Part shown: positions 1 to 8,520 of the stretch, piece by piece
How the letters are laid out: the number at the start of each line of letters is the position of its first letter
Numbering within the stretch: position 1 is the stretch's first letter
Assembly: GCA_031257115.1 (NCBI GenBank)
Contig: JAIRPF010000075.1
Coordinates: 1-64,000, forward strand
DNA length: 64,000 bases
Direction of reading: 5' to 3'
Source of the DNA: Accumulibacter sp.
GTDB taxonomy: Bacteria; Pseudomonadota; Gammaproteobacteria; Burkholderiales; Rhodocyclaceae
Translations under genes and position numbers: made by a program
Notes under the pieces: model-generated
The model's input: only the letters and a program-made list of their open reading frames with translations
Told to the model about the DNA's origin: nothing
The model's database searches: none

Positions 1-121
1 TGGAAGGGGTTGGCACCCCTCCCAAGTAGCTACGGTCGAAACCCCGGCCTTCCAGGCCGGGGTTCCAGCCTTCGCACCGCCCTAAAGGGCGGGGTTTCAA
101 ACCGGAGTCAGTTTTACGATG
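1..121 (-). repeat. Multi-hairpin 170-bp repeat, copy 1 (cut by window edge)
   Basis: This stretch is the reverse complement of the repeats at 56451-56620 and 57830-57997 and runs off the left edge of the window. It contains the hairpins 'CCCCGGCCTTCCAGGCCGGGG' (less one end base in some copies) and 'CCGCCCTAAAGGGCGG', followed by the conserved tail 'ACCGGAGTCAGTTTTACGAT'. The hairpin core resembles the right-end/omega-RNA hairpins of IS200/IS605 elements, but that link is an inference. No transposase gene is present here. Confidence 0.75.
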
Positions 122-521
122 AACGGCAAGGTTATGATCCGAGCATAGTTTGGATCAATGTCGCATCCTGTTACGGCCAGGCGAACCAAGGCATCCCCAA
201 GATATCCTTATGCGATGCGGTCGCACCCTTTTCGAATCATTTTTTCCCTCGCAAGACATGAGGAGTCCATATACGGCTGTTGGTTTTTCCCCGGTAAATA
301 TGGATATAAAAAAATAATCGTATCCTTTTCTTCGAATGGTATCTATCGTTGTTCCTCGATCAATGGCAGATTCACCAAGGCGCGTGGTCACGTATTCATT
401 TCCAGTTTTTTCTCGCTGGCGCGGATGTGAAATGGTATGGGGCGGAAACGATAGATATTGCCAAGCGCGCCGATGAGTATCCCGTTTCAATCAAAGCCAG
501 TCTATGGATAGGAGATCAGCG
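122..521. other. Leader region upstream of the glycyl radical enzyme
   Basis: No convincing gene is seen in these 400 bases. The middle part is A/T-richer than its surroundings (around 290-340) and probably holds the promoter of the following operon, but no clear -35/-10 or -24/-12 pair could be assigned by eye. A good Shine-Dalgarno AGGAG at 509-513 precedes the ATG at 522. Confidence 0.4.
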
Positions 522-3020
522 ATGCTACACAAACTCAAAGAGGTCGGATCGGATGGAACGCAATACGAATGGAGCGATGCCTCCGATGGGGGCTCCGGAT
601 TATTCGACGAATCGGGGAAACTGATCCGCCGTGTCCAGCGTGAACGCTGCCATGCCGCGGCGAAGGCGGCCAAGGAATTCCTGCTCAACGCACCGCAGAA
701 GATCGATACCGAACGCTTGTCCTATTTGCTCGAAGCCTACCGGGAATTCGACTACGAGCCGCCGGTCGTCCTGCGCGCGCGGCTCTTCGACAACCTGCTC
801 CGGGGCAAACGGCTCTTCCTCGACGACAATCCGATCGCCGGCACGGTCACCAGTCACCCCGCCGGCGTCTATATCTATCCCGAATGGGATTCGGAGTGGA
901 TCATCAAGGAAATCAACCAGGCGATGATGAGCCACCTCGGCAAGATCGACATTTCGAAGGAAGAAAAACAACTGATGCTCGAAGCCTCGCGCTTTTTCAA
1001 GGATCGGAGCGCCTCGGCCAAGGCCAAGCGGCTCGCCAAACAGCTCTACGGCTGGAGTCCGCACGATTTCACCGAGGCCGGGCTGTTCACCGAGGGCGCG
1101 ACCTTCACCAAGGGCGCGGGCAACGTCGATTATGAGAGTTTCATCAACCGCGGACTCGGCGCGATCATCGAGGAGACGGAAGAGCGCCTGCGTGCGCTAA
1201 GCGTCACCGCCAAGAACAGCCAGAAAATCGACTTTTATCGCGCGGCGCTCATCACTCTGCGCGCCGTCATCCATCTCGCGCACCGCTATGCCGACCTGGC
1301 CGGGCAAACGGCGGAGGCCACCGGCGACCCGGTGCGCAAGGCCGAGCTGCTGGAGATCGCCGAAGTTTGTCGGCATGTGCCCGAAAATCCACCGCGCAAT
1401 TTCCGCGAGGCCGTGCAGTCATGGTGGTTCCTGCATCTCGGCATCCAGATCGAACAGGGCGGCTGCGGTTCCTCGCCGGGACGCATCGGCCAATATCTCG
1501 ACCGCTATTACCAGCTCGACAAGGCGGACGGCGGCACGCCCGATGACGCCGTCGGCTGGCTCAAGTGCCTGTTCGTCAAGATTCTCGAATTCGGCTATTA
1601 CCAGGGGATCACCTATTCCAAGATACTTTCCGGGCATACGGGGCATACGATCAACGTCGGCGGCTTCGACGCGCGCGGCGAGGACGCGACGACCGATCTC
1701 GACTATCTCATCCTGGATACGCAGATCGATCTGCGCAACATTCAGCCGACGATCACCGTGCTGTATCACGACAAGCTAAAGGAGGATTTCCTGCTCAAGG
1801 CCATCGACCTCGAACGGACGGGCCTCGGCCAGCCGCAGTGGATGAACACGCGCGTCATCACCGAACGATTGCTCGCGCGGCACGCCAGGAACGGCATCAC
1901 GCTCAAGGACGCGCGCAACTGCATCAACATGAGCTGCGTCGGCACGGGCGTTGCCGGCAAGACGGCCTTTGTCTCCGAAAACATGACCTTCAACCTAGCC
2001 AAGTGCTTCGAACTGGCGATCAATGATGGCTTCGACCCATTGACCCAAAAGCAGCTTGGCCCACACACCGGCGGCGCCGAATCCTTTGCCGATTTCGAGT
2101 CTTTTTTCGCCGCCTATAGCGCGCAGGTCAAGAATCTCTTCGAACGCATCCGCCCCTACGGCTCGATCGGTAGCAAGGCGATCGGCGACACGGTCCCCGG
2201 CGCGTTCCGCTCGGCGATGTACGGCGGCTGTCTCGAACGCGGCGAGGGCGAACAACAGGGCGGCACCGATTATTACCTCTATTTCGTCATCAGTACCGCC
2301 GGTGTCGATGCCGCCAACTCGCTGGCGGCGGTCAAACATCTGGTGTTCGATACCCGCCAGTTAAGCATACGGCAACTCACCGAGGCGCTGGCCGCCGACT
2401 TCGAGGGGCATGAAGACATCCGCCTGCTGTGCCTCAACGCGCCCAAGCACGGTAATGGCGATCCGGAAGTCGATGCGCTCGTGCGCCGTGTCTATGACGA
2501 TGCAATAGATCGTTTCCACGAGGTGGGCGGTGGTTTCTTCGGGGATCACATCGCCAACATCGAAGCCTATTCGTTGACCATTCACAATTACTTCGGCATG
2601 TTGACCGGCGCCCTGCCGACGGGGCGGCGGAAAGGCAAACCGCTGACCGACGCGAGCGTCTCGGCGATGCCGGGGACGGACAAGAAAGGCCCGCTGGCGT
2701 TGATCGCCTCCGCCGCGCAGGCGCTCGATACCGTCCGTTACGGCTCCAACCATTTCAACATGAAATTCCATCCGGGCGCGATCCAGGGGATCGCCGGCGC
2801 GCGCAAGCTGCTGGCGCTGATAAAAACCTACATGGATCTCGGCGGCTCCCACATCCAGTTCAATATCGTCAGTTCCGAGACATTGAAGAACGCGCAGGAA
2901 ACGCCGGAGGAATACCGCGACCTGACGGTGCGGGTGGCGGGATTTTCGGCGTATTTCACGCGCCTGCACGAAGGCGTCCAGGACGAGTTGATCGCCCGGA
3001 CGGAACTTTCGTTTTCCTGA
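522..3020 (+). CDS. Glycyl radical enzyme, arylacetate-decarboxylase-like, substrate unknown
   Basis: This 832-residue protein is a pyruvate-formate-lyase-family glycyl radical enzyme. The radical site is Gly807 in 'RVAGFSAYF', near the C-terminus as usual, and the thiyl cysteine is Cys472 in 'NMSCVGTGVAGKTAF'. The layout around the Cys ('C-V-x-T-G-x-x-G-K') and 'GGCLERG' resemble 4-hydroxyphenylacetate decarboxylase HpdB more than PFL, choline lyase or benzylsuccinate synthase. In HpdB, however, a catalytic Glu sits two residues after the Cys; here it is Gly474. The ATG at 522 is preferred over 504 because AGGAG lies 8 bases upstream. The gene is followed within 13 bases by a small IscA-like gene and then the activase, so the three probably form one operon. 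The enzyme should be oxygen-sensitive and cytoplasmic. The substrate cannot be read from the sequence. Confidence 0.9.
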   Translation: MLHKLKEVGSDGTQYEWSDASDGGSGLFDESGKLIRRVQRERCHAAAKAAKEFLLNAPQKIDTERLSYLLEAYREFDYEPPVVLRARLFDNLLRGKRLFLDDNPIAGTVTSHPAGVYIYPEWDSEWIIKEINQAMMSHLGKIDISKEEKQLMLEASRFFKDRSASAKAKRLAKQLYGWSPHDFTEAGLFTEGATFTKGAGNVDYESFINRGLGAIIEETEERLRALSVTAKNSQKIDFYRAALITLRAVIHLAHRYADLAGQTAEATGDPVRKAELLEIAEVCRHVPENPPRNFREAVQSWWFLHLGIQIEQGGCGSSPGRIGQYLDRYYQLDKADGGTPDDAVGWLKCLFVKILEFGYYQGITYSKILSGHTGHTINVGGFDARGEDATTDLDYLILDTQIDLRNIQPTITVLYHDKLKEDFLLKAIDLERTGLGQPQWMNTRVITERLLARHARNGITLKDARNCINMSCVGTGVAGKTAFVSENMTFNLAKCFELAINDGFDPLTQKQLGPHTGGAESFADFESFFAAYSAQVKNLFERIRPYGSIGSKAIGDTVPGAFRSAMYGGCLERGEGEQQGGTDYYLYFVISTAGVDAANSLAAVKHLVFDTRQLSIRQLTEALAADFEGHEDIRLLCLNAPKHGNGDPEVDALVRRVYDDAIDRFHEVGGGFFGDHIANIEAYSLTIHNYFGMLTGALPTGRRKGKPLTDASVSAMPGTDKKGPLALIASAAQALDTVRYGSNHFNMKFHPGAIQGIAGARKLLALIKTYMDLGGSHIQFNIVSSETLKNAQETPEEYRDLTVRVAGFSAYFTRLHEGVQDELIARTELSFS

Positions 3021-3033
3021 AAGGAGGAGAAAA

Positions 3034-3330
3034 GTGGAAGTGACGAAAGAAGCGCGCGAGAAACTGCTGGAATTCCTCGAAGATTATGGAGACGGTGGTT
3101 TCGTGCGCGTGGCGAGGCTTGTTACCGGCGGCGGATGTTGCGCCAATATCCGTCTCGGTGCCAGTCTGGATGAAGACCATGACGAGGAAAAAGACATGCT
3201 GTTCACGCTCGAAGGACTGCCGGTCGTGATCGAAAAAAGCGTCCATGCGGCGTTTTCGGAGATACGCATCGCCTTCGACGAAAACGATGGCATCGTCGTT
3301 TCGAGCGGCGGGCCGGCGGCCGTGAAATGA
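3034..3330 (+). CDS. Small IscA/HesB-like protein with Gly-Cys-Cys motif, possible GRE accessory subunit
   Basis: This 98-residue protein starts with GTG after a very strong Shine-Dalgarno (AAGGAGGAG at 3021-3029). The N-terminal pattern 'VTKEAREKLLEFLED' and the following beta-rich region look like the A-type Fe-S carrier fold (IscA/HesB). The usual three cysteines are reduced to one adjacent pair in 'GGGCCANIRLG' (about residues 34-35), as in the CC/Se-motif HesB-like group. The C-terminal CxC of IscA is absent. It lies between the glycyl radical enzyme and its activase, where hydroxyphenylacetate decarboxylase clusters carry the Fe-S small subunit HpdC. It is not an HpdC homologue by sequence. 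A role as metal-binding or stabilising subunit is an inference from position. Confidence 0.7.
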   Translation: MEVTKEAREKLLEFLEDYGDGGFVRVARLVTGGGCCANIRLGASLDEDHDEEKDMLFTLEGLPVVIEKSVHAAFSEIRIAFDENDGIVVSSGGPAAVK

Positions 3331-3376
3331 CAGTCAAGGGGCGGGCACGCCGGTCCGCCCCCGAGGATTCCACGAT

Positions 3377-4282
3377 ATGAGTGCCACGGAAGGCATCGTC
3401 TTCGACATCCAGCATTTCAGCCTGCACGACGGCCCAGGTGTCCGCTCGACGGTCTTTCTCAAAGGATGCCCGTTGAGCTGCCTGTGGTGCGGCAACCCGG
3501 AATCGCAGGACACGCGGCCGCAGCTGATGTTCTTTCCACATCTTTGCGCCGCCTGTGGCGCTTGCATGAAGGTCTGTCCGCGGCAAGCCATGACGCTCGG
3601 CGAAAACGGCCCGCGCTTCGATCCCGGCCGATGCGCCGCCTGTGGGAGTTGTGTGCCCCATTGTTTACGCGGCGCGCGCAGCCTGTCCGGAAAATCGATG
3701 GACGTAAAAGAGATCGGTGAAGAAGTGCGCCAGCACTGGCGCATCTTCCAGCAGAGCGGAGGCGGAGTCACGGTGAGCGGCGGCGAGCCGCTCGCGCAGA
3801 AAAATTTCCTGCACGCATTGTTAAGAGAGTTGCACGACGAAGCCGGCTTGCACACCTGCCTGGATACCTGCGCCAAGGCCCCCTGGCCGGTACTCGAACA
3901 CCTGCTGCCCCGCCTCGATCTGGTATTGCTCGACATCAAGCACATGGACGATACCGCGCACCGGAAATGGACCGGCGCCGGAAATACCGACATCATTGCC
4001 AACGCGAGAAAACTTGCCGAAAGCTCCGTCGATGTGCTGGTACGCATTCCGCTGATTCCGGATTTCAACGACAGTGACGAGAGCCTCTCCGCATTCGGAA
4101 AATTCCTGCGCGAGATTGGCCTCGACCGCATCGAAATCATGCCCTATCACACACTCGGTCTTTCCAAATACCGGGCGCTGGACAAGGATTACGCGCTTTC
4201 GCCAGGCGTGAAACCCAGGCTTGACGAAGCCGTCGATATGCTGACCGGGTTCGGGCTTGAAATCACGGTCCATCGGCATTGA
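3377..4282 (+). CDS. Radical SAM glycyl-radical-enzyme activating enzyme
   Basis: This 301-residue protein should generate the Gly807 radical of the upstream enzyme by reductive cleavage of S-adenosylmethionine. The radical SAM cluster motif is Cys31-x3-Cys35-x2-Cys38 in 'KGCPLSCLWCGNPES'. A ferredoxin-like insert follows with two four-cysteine sets: Cys57/60/63/67 and Cys86/89/92/96. This insert is typical of activases for HpdB, BssA, CutC and glycerol dehydratase, and is lacking in PflA. 'SGGEPLAQ' is the SAM-binding GGE motif. The ATG at 3377 lies 46 bases after the small gene, with GAGG upstream. The protein is complete and intact. Confidence 0.93.
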   Translation: MSATEGIVFDIQHFSLHDGPGVRSTVFLKGCPLSCLWCGNPESQDTRPQLMFFPHLCAACGACMKVCPRQAMTLGENGPRFDPGRCAACGSCVPHCLRGARSLSGKSMDVKEIGEEVRQHWRIFQQSGGGVTVSGGEPLAQKNFLHALLRELHDEAGLHTCLDTCAKAPWPVLEHLLPRLDLVLLDIKHMDDTAHRKWTGAGNTDIIANARKLAESSVDVLVRIPLIPDFNDSDESLSAFGKFLREIGLDRIEIMPYHTLGLSKYRALDKDYALSPGVKPRLDEAVDMLTGFGLEITVHRH

Positions 4283-4541
4283 ACCGGACGGAATGCCATT
4301 TGTTTATAAAATGAATATCAATATTATCCTGCCGCATGGAATTGCTCGTATTTGTTTATAGGAAATTAATCTTTTACTTGATTTTCACTCCGCTGTAGTC
4401 TTTTCGATACCGGCCGATTTCATGGCGTGGCAGGCCGTATTGCCCGATATCTTTTCGGGGCCGCTTCAAATCAGGACATGATTCGATTGAAGCGGACTGG
4501 ATTTCCGATCAATCCGTTTCATTCGTATCGACAGGAGTGAC
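4283..4541. promoter_or_regulatory. AT-rich spacer before the ABC importer, with direct repeats
   Basis: No gene is seen here. The direct repeat 'ATTTGTTTATA' occurs twice, at 4298-4308 and 4350-4360, in a locally AT-rich stretch, so a regulator-binding region and a separate promoter for the transporter operon are plausible. A strong Shine-Dalgarno (CAGGAG at 4532-4537) serves the next gene. Confidence 0.4.
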
Positions 4542-5630
4542 ATGATGAAAGCAAGACAACGACGGTTCGCGCCAATCCTTTTGGCAAGCGCCTTCTGGGT
4601 GTTCACGGGGATGGCCGGGGCGGAGGACAAGCCCCCTGAAAGCATCAATCTGCAATTGCAGACCTGGACAGCGATCGCGGATGCCAGAGGCATTCTCAAG
4701 GAAGAATTCGGCAAGGTTGGCGTCAACAGGGTCAACCTGATCGCGCAGTCGTCGGGCGAACTGCTCGGCGCGGAAAGCGCGGCGGTCGGCGGCGGTACGC
4801 TGGCCTTCGCCCAGCGCATGGTCTATCCCGCCTTCGTGCAAAAGGCCAATGGCATCCCGGCGGTGATCGTCTGGCTCTCCGAGGCGTCCAACCGCTACCG
4901 CACGCCGATCTTCGTCTCGGCGGCGAACAAGGACATCAACACCATCGCCGACCTCGACGGCAAGAAGTTCGGTTCGTCGCGTATTTCGTGCTATTGGTCG
5001 GCGCCGTTCGAAATTCTCAACAACGCCGGCATTCCGCTCGACAGCCGCCTGAAAAAGGGCCGCGTGCGCTATGAAAACATCGAAAGCCCGGCGGTGGCCA
5101 TCCAGGCGCTGCTTTCCGGCGAAAAGGACGCGACGGCCGGGCATCTGGCGGCGAATCACTTCACCGCCGCCTACCTGCAAGGCAAGTTCAAGAAAATCGG
5201 AGGGCCTTCCGACACGGGCGTTTACGTAAATTACGGCGGACGGGTGAGTTATTTCGCGCACAAGGATTTTGCCGCCAAATACCCGAACGTGGTCAAGGCT
5301 TTCCTGGCCAGCCGGGAACGCGCGCGGGATTGGACTTATGACAATGTCGACGAGGCGGCCAAGATCGTTTCCAAAGCGCTGCGCATTCCTGAAGACGTGG
5401 CGAAATTCCAGATCACCCACCTGGGGCAGTGGGATTTCATGGCCGGCGAGCCTGACGCGGACAAGGCGCGCCACGCGATCAAGGAATTCCAGAAGTGGTA
5501 CGTGGCGAACGGCGACGACATTCTCGTCGACAAGCAACTGAGCGATGCCCAGATCGACGAATTCATCGACGGGAAGTTCTTCGCGGGCGGCTCGCATTCG
5601 ATCTACAGCGACAAATACTCGGCGTATTGA
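4542..5630 (+). CDS. ABC transporter substrate-binding protein, NMT1/TauA (SsuA) type
   Basis: This 362-residue periplasmic binding protein has an N-terminal signal peptide: basic 'MMKARQRR', a hydrophobic core, then a likely cut after 'GMAGA'. The fold matches the nitrate/sulfonate/taurine group, as shown by 'NTIADLDGKKFGSS' and the repeated alpha/beta periplasmic-binding pattern. Family members bind small anions, sulfonates, thiamine precursors or aromatic acids, so the ligand is open. The gene heads a three-gene import operon directly downstream of the glycyl radical enzyme cluster on the same strand, which suggests, but does not prove, that it imports that enzyme's substrate. ATGATG at 4542/4545 makes the exact start ambiguous by one codon. 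Confidence 0.88.
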   Translation: MMKARQRRFAPILLASAFWVFTGMAGAEDKPPESINLQLQTWTAIADARGILKEEFGKVGVNRVNLIAQSSGELLGAESAAVGGGTLAFAQRMVYPAFVQKANGIPAVIVWLSEASNRYRTPIFVSAANKDINTIADLDGKKFGSSRISCYWSAPFEILNNAGIPLDSRLKKGRVRYENIESPAVAIQALLSGEKDATAGHLAANHFTAAYLQGKFKKIGGPSDTGVYVNYGGRVSYFAHKDFAAKYPNVVKAFLASRERARDWTYDNVDEAAKIVSKALRIPEDVAKFQITHLGQWDFMAGEPDADKARHAIKEFQKWYVANGDDILVDKQLSDAQIDEFIDGKFFAGGSHSIYSDKYSAY

Positions 5631-5678
5631 AATGCCGTCGGGATGATCCTGGAGAAGGCGGACAACGACTGATAGGAC

Positions 5679-6566
5679 ATGGAGAACATGGAGAAAAAAC
5701 AGCAACTCGGTTACGCGGTTCCCTCTGGGGTGCTTTATGTTCCCACGGTCTCCGCGCCGAAAGTGGTCACGGCCGCGCTTTCCAGGATAAAGACTTTTTT
5801 TACCGGACAGCGCTATGTCGGCGCGCTCCTGCCGCTGCTGATCCTGGGCCTGTGGCAGGCGTCGGCGAGCTTCGTCTGGATCGAGCCGGTTTTCCTGCCC
5901 GCGCCGGTCAAGGTCGTCGAAGCTTTCTGGTACATGCTGATCAAGCAGGATTTGCTCAGGGACATCTGGGCCAGCGTATTCATCATCGCGCAAGCCTTCG
6001 CCTACGGCACGCTGCTCGGCGTCGGCCTGGGCTTCGCGGCCGGGCTGTCGCGCAAGATGGAACTGTTCTTCAGCGGCACGATCAATACGATCCGCCATAT
6101 CCCGACGGTCGCCTGGATTCCCCTGGTCGTCATCTGGCTGGGATTGGGCGCGCCCGCCAAGATCGTGGTGCTCGCCAAATCGATCTTCATTCCGGTATTC
6201 CTGAACACCCTGCAAGCCATCCGTGGCGTCGACCATAACTTCATCGAACTGGCGCGGGCATTGAAACTGACCAAGCGGCAATTGATCCGCCGCGTGATCC
6301 TGCCGGCGATCCTGCCCGTGGTCATGGTGACGCTCCGCTATTCGGTGGGACTGTCCTGGGCATTGGTGGTGGTTGCCGAGGGCATCAGCGGCCTGGAGGG
6401 TCTGGGCTTTCTCATCTTCCGCGCTCAGAACCTGCTGATGACCGACCAACTCCTGGTGTGCATGGTTCTGATCGGGGTGATCGGCTACGCCCTCGACCGT
6501 TTGCTGTACCTGGCGCAACAACGGCTTTTGCGCTGGCAGCGCGGTTTTGGGGGCAGCTATGCTTGA
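5679..6566 (+). CDS. ABC transporter permease, SsuC/TauC type
   Basis: This 295-residue inner-membrane permease has about six hydrophobic segments. The binding-protein-dependent transport signature (EAA loop) is 'FIELARALKLTKRQLIRRVI' near residues 188-207, the surface that docks to the ATPase. An unusually long cytoplasmic N-terminus of about 45 residues precedes the first membrane segment. ATG at 5679 or 5688 could be the start; both have purine-rich upstream sequence. The stop overlaps the next gene by 8 bases, indicating translational coupling. It pairs with the binding protein and the ATPase to make one importer. Confidence 0.92.
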   Translation: MENMEKKQQLGYAVPSGVLYVPTVSAPKVVTAALSRIKTFFTGQRYVGALLPLLILGLWQASASFVWIEPVFLPAPVKVVEAFWYMLIKQDLLRDIWASVFIIAQAFAYGTLLGVGLGFAAGLSRKMELFFSGTINTIRHIPTVAWIPLVVIWLGLGAPAKIVVLAKSIFIPVFLNTLQAIRGVDHNFIELARALKLTKRQLIRRVILPAILPVVMVTLRYSVGLSWALVVVAEGISGLEGLGFLIFRAQNLLMTDQLLVCMVLIGVIGYALDRLLYLAQQRLLRWQRGFGGSYA

Positions 6567-7323
6567 AGCGCGCAACGTCACCCGGCGTTTCGGTGATTTC
6601 GTCGCCCTGCATGACACGGCGCTCGACGTCGGTGAAGGCGAATTTGTCACCATCGTTGGCGCGAGCGGCTGCGGCAAGACGACGCTCCTGCGGCTGATCG
6701 CCGGACTCGATCAGGACTATACGGGTGAAATCACACTGAACGGCCAGCGGATCGTGGGTACCAGCCTGGAGCGCGGCATCGTCTTCCAGGAGCCGCGCCT
6801 GCTGCCTTGGCTGGACCTCTGGGACAATATCGCCATCGCGCTCGACAACGCGCCGCTCTCGAACACGGCAAAAAAAGAGGCCGTCGCCGCGCAAATCGCG
6901 CTCGTCGGCCTGACCGGTTTCGAGCGCGCCTATCCCTCCGCGCTGAGCGGCGGCATGGCGCAACGCGCCGCGATTGCCCGCGCCTTGGTGGGTCATCCTT
7001 CGATCCTGTTGCTTGACGAGCCGCTCGGCGCGCTCGACGCGATTACCCGTATGCGCTTGCAGGAAGAGTTGCTGCGCATCTGGCGGCATGAAGGCGTCAG
7101 CATGATCCTGGTCACGCATGACGTTGAGGAGGCCATCTTCCTGAGCAAGAAGATCGTCGTGATGGATTCGAGGCCGGGCCGGGTAACGGCGAATATCGCG
7201 GTAGACCTGCCCATGCCCAGGGATCGCTCGTCGGCGGACTTCGGCGCGCTCAAGCGCAAGATTTTTGACGCGCTGCACGACAATGCGGCCGTGCGGTTGC
7301 CGGAAGCCGAATACGCTATCTAA
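6559..7323 (+). CDS. ABC transporter ATP-binding protein, SsuB/TauB type
   Basis: This 254-residue ATPase energises the importer. Visible motifs are Walker A 'GASGCGKTT', Q-loop 'VFQEPRLLPW', signature 'LSGGMAQRAAIARAL' (Met replaces the common Gln/Arg after SGG), Walker B 'ILLLDEPLGALD' and the H-loop 'LVTHDVEEA'. The ATG at 6559 is chosen over an upstream TTG at 6547 because it follows the G-rich Shine-Dalgarno and because homologues start just before 'LEARNVTRRFG'. It ends the operon; about 200 bases without a gene follow. Confidence 0.93.
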   Translation: MLEARNVTRRFGDFVALHDTALDVGEGEFVTIVGASGCGKTTLLRLIAGLDQDYTGEITLNGQRIVGTSLERGIVFQEPRLLPWLDLWDNIAIALDNAPLSNTAKKEAVAAQIALVGLTGFERAYPSALSGGMAQRAAIARALVGHPSILLLDEPLGALDAITRMRLQEELLRIWRHEGVSMILVTHDVEEAIFLSKKIVVMDSRPGRVTANIAVDLPMPRDRSSADFGALKRKIFDALHDNAAVRLPEAEYAI

Positions 7324-7523
7324 GGCTGAAGCGGTTTGGAAAAGGTAGTCCTTCCAAAAGACCGCAAATGATTTTACGCGCCGCGACCGCTTGCCGCGTT
7401 GGCATCAAGGCGTCAACGCATTCGGCGCGGACGATGTGGTGATTGGCGGCTCGGCGGCGAGAGGGTTATAGCGCCCCCCAAAACCGCGGTCATCGAGAAG
7501 CGTCGACGCCATCGCGCGATGGG

Positions 7524-8429
7524 TTACCGGCGCATTTCGCCCACCGCCGCCAGGTAAATCCCGGCCAGCAGCAGAACGAAACCGGCGGCCTGGAGCGGGG
7601 CGAAGGATTCGCCGAAGAACAGCCAGGCCAGGAAGGCGCTGCCCACCGGCTCGCCGAGCGTGACCACGGCGACGAAGGTCGGCGAGACGTAGCGCAGCGA
7701 CCAGTTGTAGGCGGTGTGGCCAAGCAGTTGCGGCGCCAGCGCCAGGGCCAGCGCCACGAGGTAGGCCGGCGCTTCGTAGCCCGTCACCGCGACGCCGCCG
7801 GCCCGGCACGCCAGCAGAAGAAACAGCGCGGCAACGCCGTAGGCCAGCCAGACGTAGGCCGGCAGGGGCATTCCCGCGCGCAGGCGGCGGCCGACCAAGA
7901 GATAGGCCGAGAAACACCAGCTTCCCGCCAGCGCCAGCGCGTTGCCCAGCAGCGCGTTGCTTCCGCCCGCGCCGGCGCGGCCGTCGCTCCAGAAAATCAG
8001 GGCGCTGCCGGAGAGCGATACGGCGATGCCCGCCACGGTCAGGCGGCTCGGCCTTTCGCCGAACAGGGCGAGCGAGGCCAGGCTGATCCACACCGGGTTG
8101 GTCGTCACCAGCGCCGTGCTGCTGGCGACCGAGGTGTATTCGAGCGAGCTGATCCAGGTTGCGAAATGCAGGGCCAGGAAAAATCCCGCGCCAGCCGCCA
8201 GCGCCATCCGCCGCCGGTCCAGCGCCCGCAGCGCCTGCCGCGACCGCCACCAGGCGATTGGCGTCACGATCAGCGCCGCCAGGCCCAGGCGCAGCGCCGC
8301 GACCGCCAGCGAGGGCAAGCCGTGGCCCTGGGCGAAACGCGCGAGGATCGCGCCGAAGGAAACCGCCAGCAGACCGACGCCGAGCACGACGAACGGAAGC
8401 CAGCGGGGCGAGGGAGAAGTCGAATTCAT
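7524..8429 (-). CDS. EamA/DMT-family membrane transporter
   Basis: This 301-residue inner-membrane protein has about ten hydrophobic segments arranged as two EamA repeats (roughly residues 10-140 and 155-295). This is the drug/metabolite transporter layout. 'TNPVWISLASLALFGERPS' in the first half and 'VTLGEPVGSAFLAWLFFGE' in the second are the paired family motifs. Members export amino acids, nucleobases or other metabolites, and the substrate is not predictable here. It faces the ABC operon tail-to-tail and appears monocistronic. Confidence 0.88.
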   Translation of the reverse strand: MNSTSPSPRWLPFVVLGVGLLAVSFGAILARFAQGHGLPSLAVAALRLGLAALIVTPIAWWRSRQALRALDRRRMALAAGAGFFLALHFATWISSLEYTSVASSTALVTTNPVWISLASLALFGERPSRLTVAGIAVSLSGSALIFWSDGRAGAGGSNALLGNALALAGSWCFSAYLLVGRRLRAGMPLPAYVWLAYGVAALFLLLACRAGGVAVTGYEAPAYLVALALALAPQLLGHTAYNWSLRYVSPTFVAVVTLGEPVGSAFLAWLFFGESFAPLQAAGFVLLLAGIYLAAVGEMRR

Positions 8430-8520
8430 GCGTGAAAGGCCGGTTTATTCACCGTGAATACATTTCGAATCCGGAGAAAGGCAAGTGGGGTTTCACCACG
8501 GCGGGCGCGGCGGAAGGCGA

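Noticed and set aside
522-3020. Assignment of the glycyl radical enzyme as pyruvate formate-lyase or benzylsuccinate synthase
   Set aside because: PFL has two adjacent active-site cysteines and BssA a C-M-S-P-type motif; neither is present, and the activase has the ferredoxin insert that PflA lacks.
4428-4444. Possible sigma-54 promoter 'TGGCAGGCCGTATTGCC' before the importer
   Set aside because: The spacing between GG and GC is one base too long for a -24/-12 element, and no enhancer-binding protein gene is nearby.
4509-6677. A 722-codon open frame on the - strand across the ABC importer
   Set aside because: It lies antisense to two well-supported genes with clear motifs and has shadow-like composition.
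7405-8435. Long alternative frames over the EamA gene
   Set aside because: Only the frame at 7524-8429 (-) has membrane-helix periodicity and EamA motifs; the others are Arg/Gln-rich shadows.
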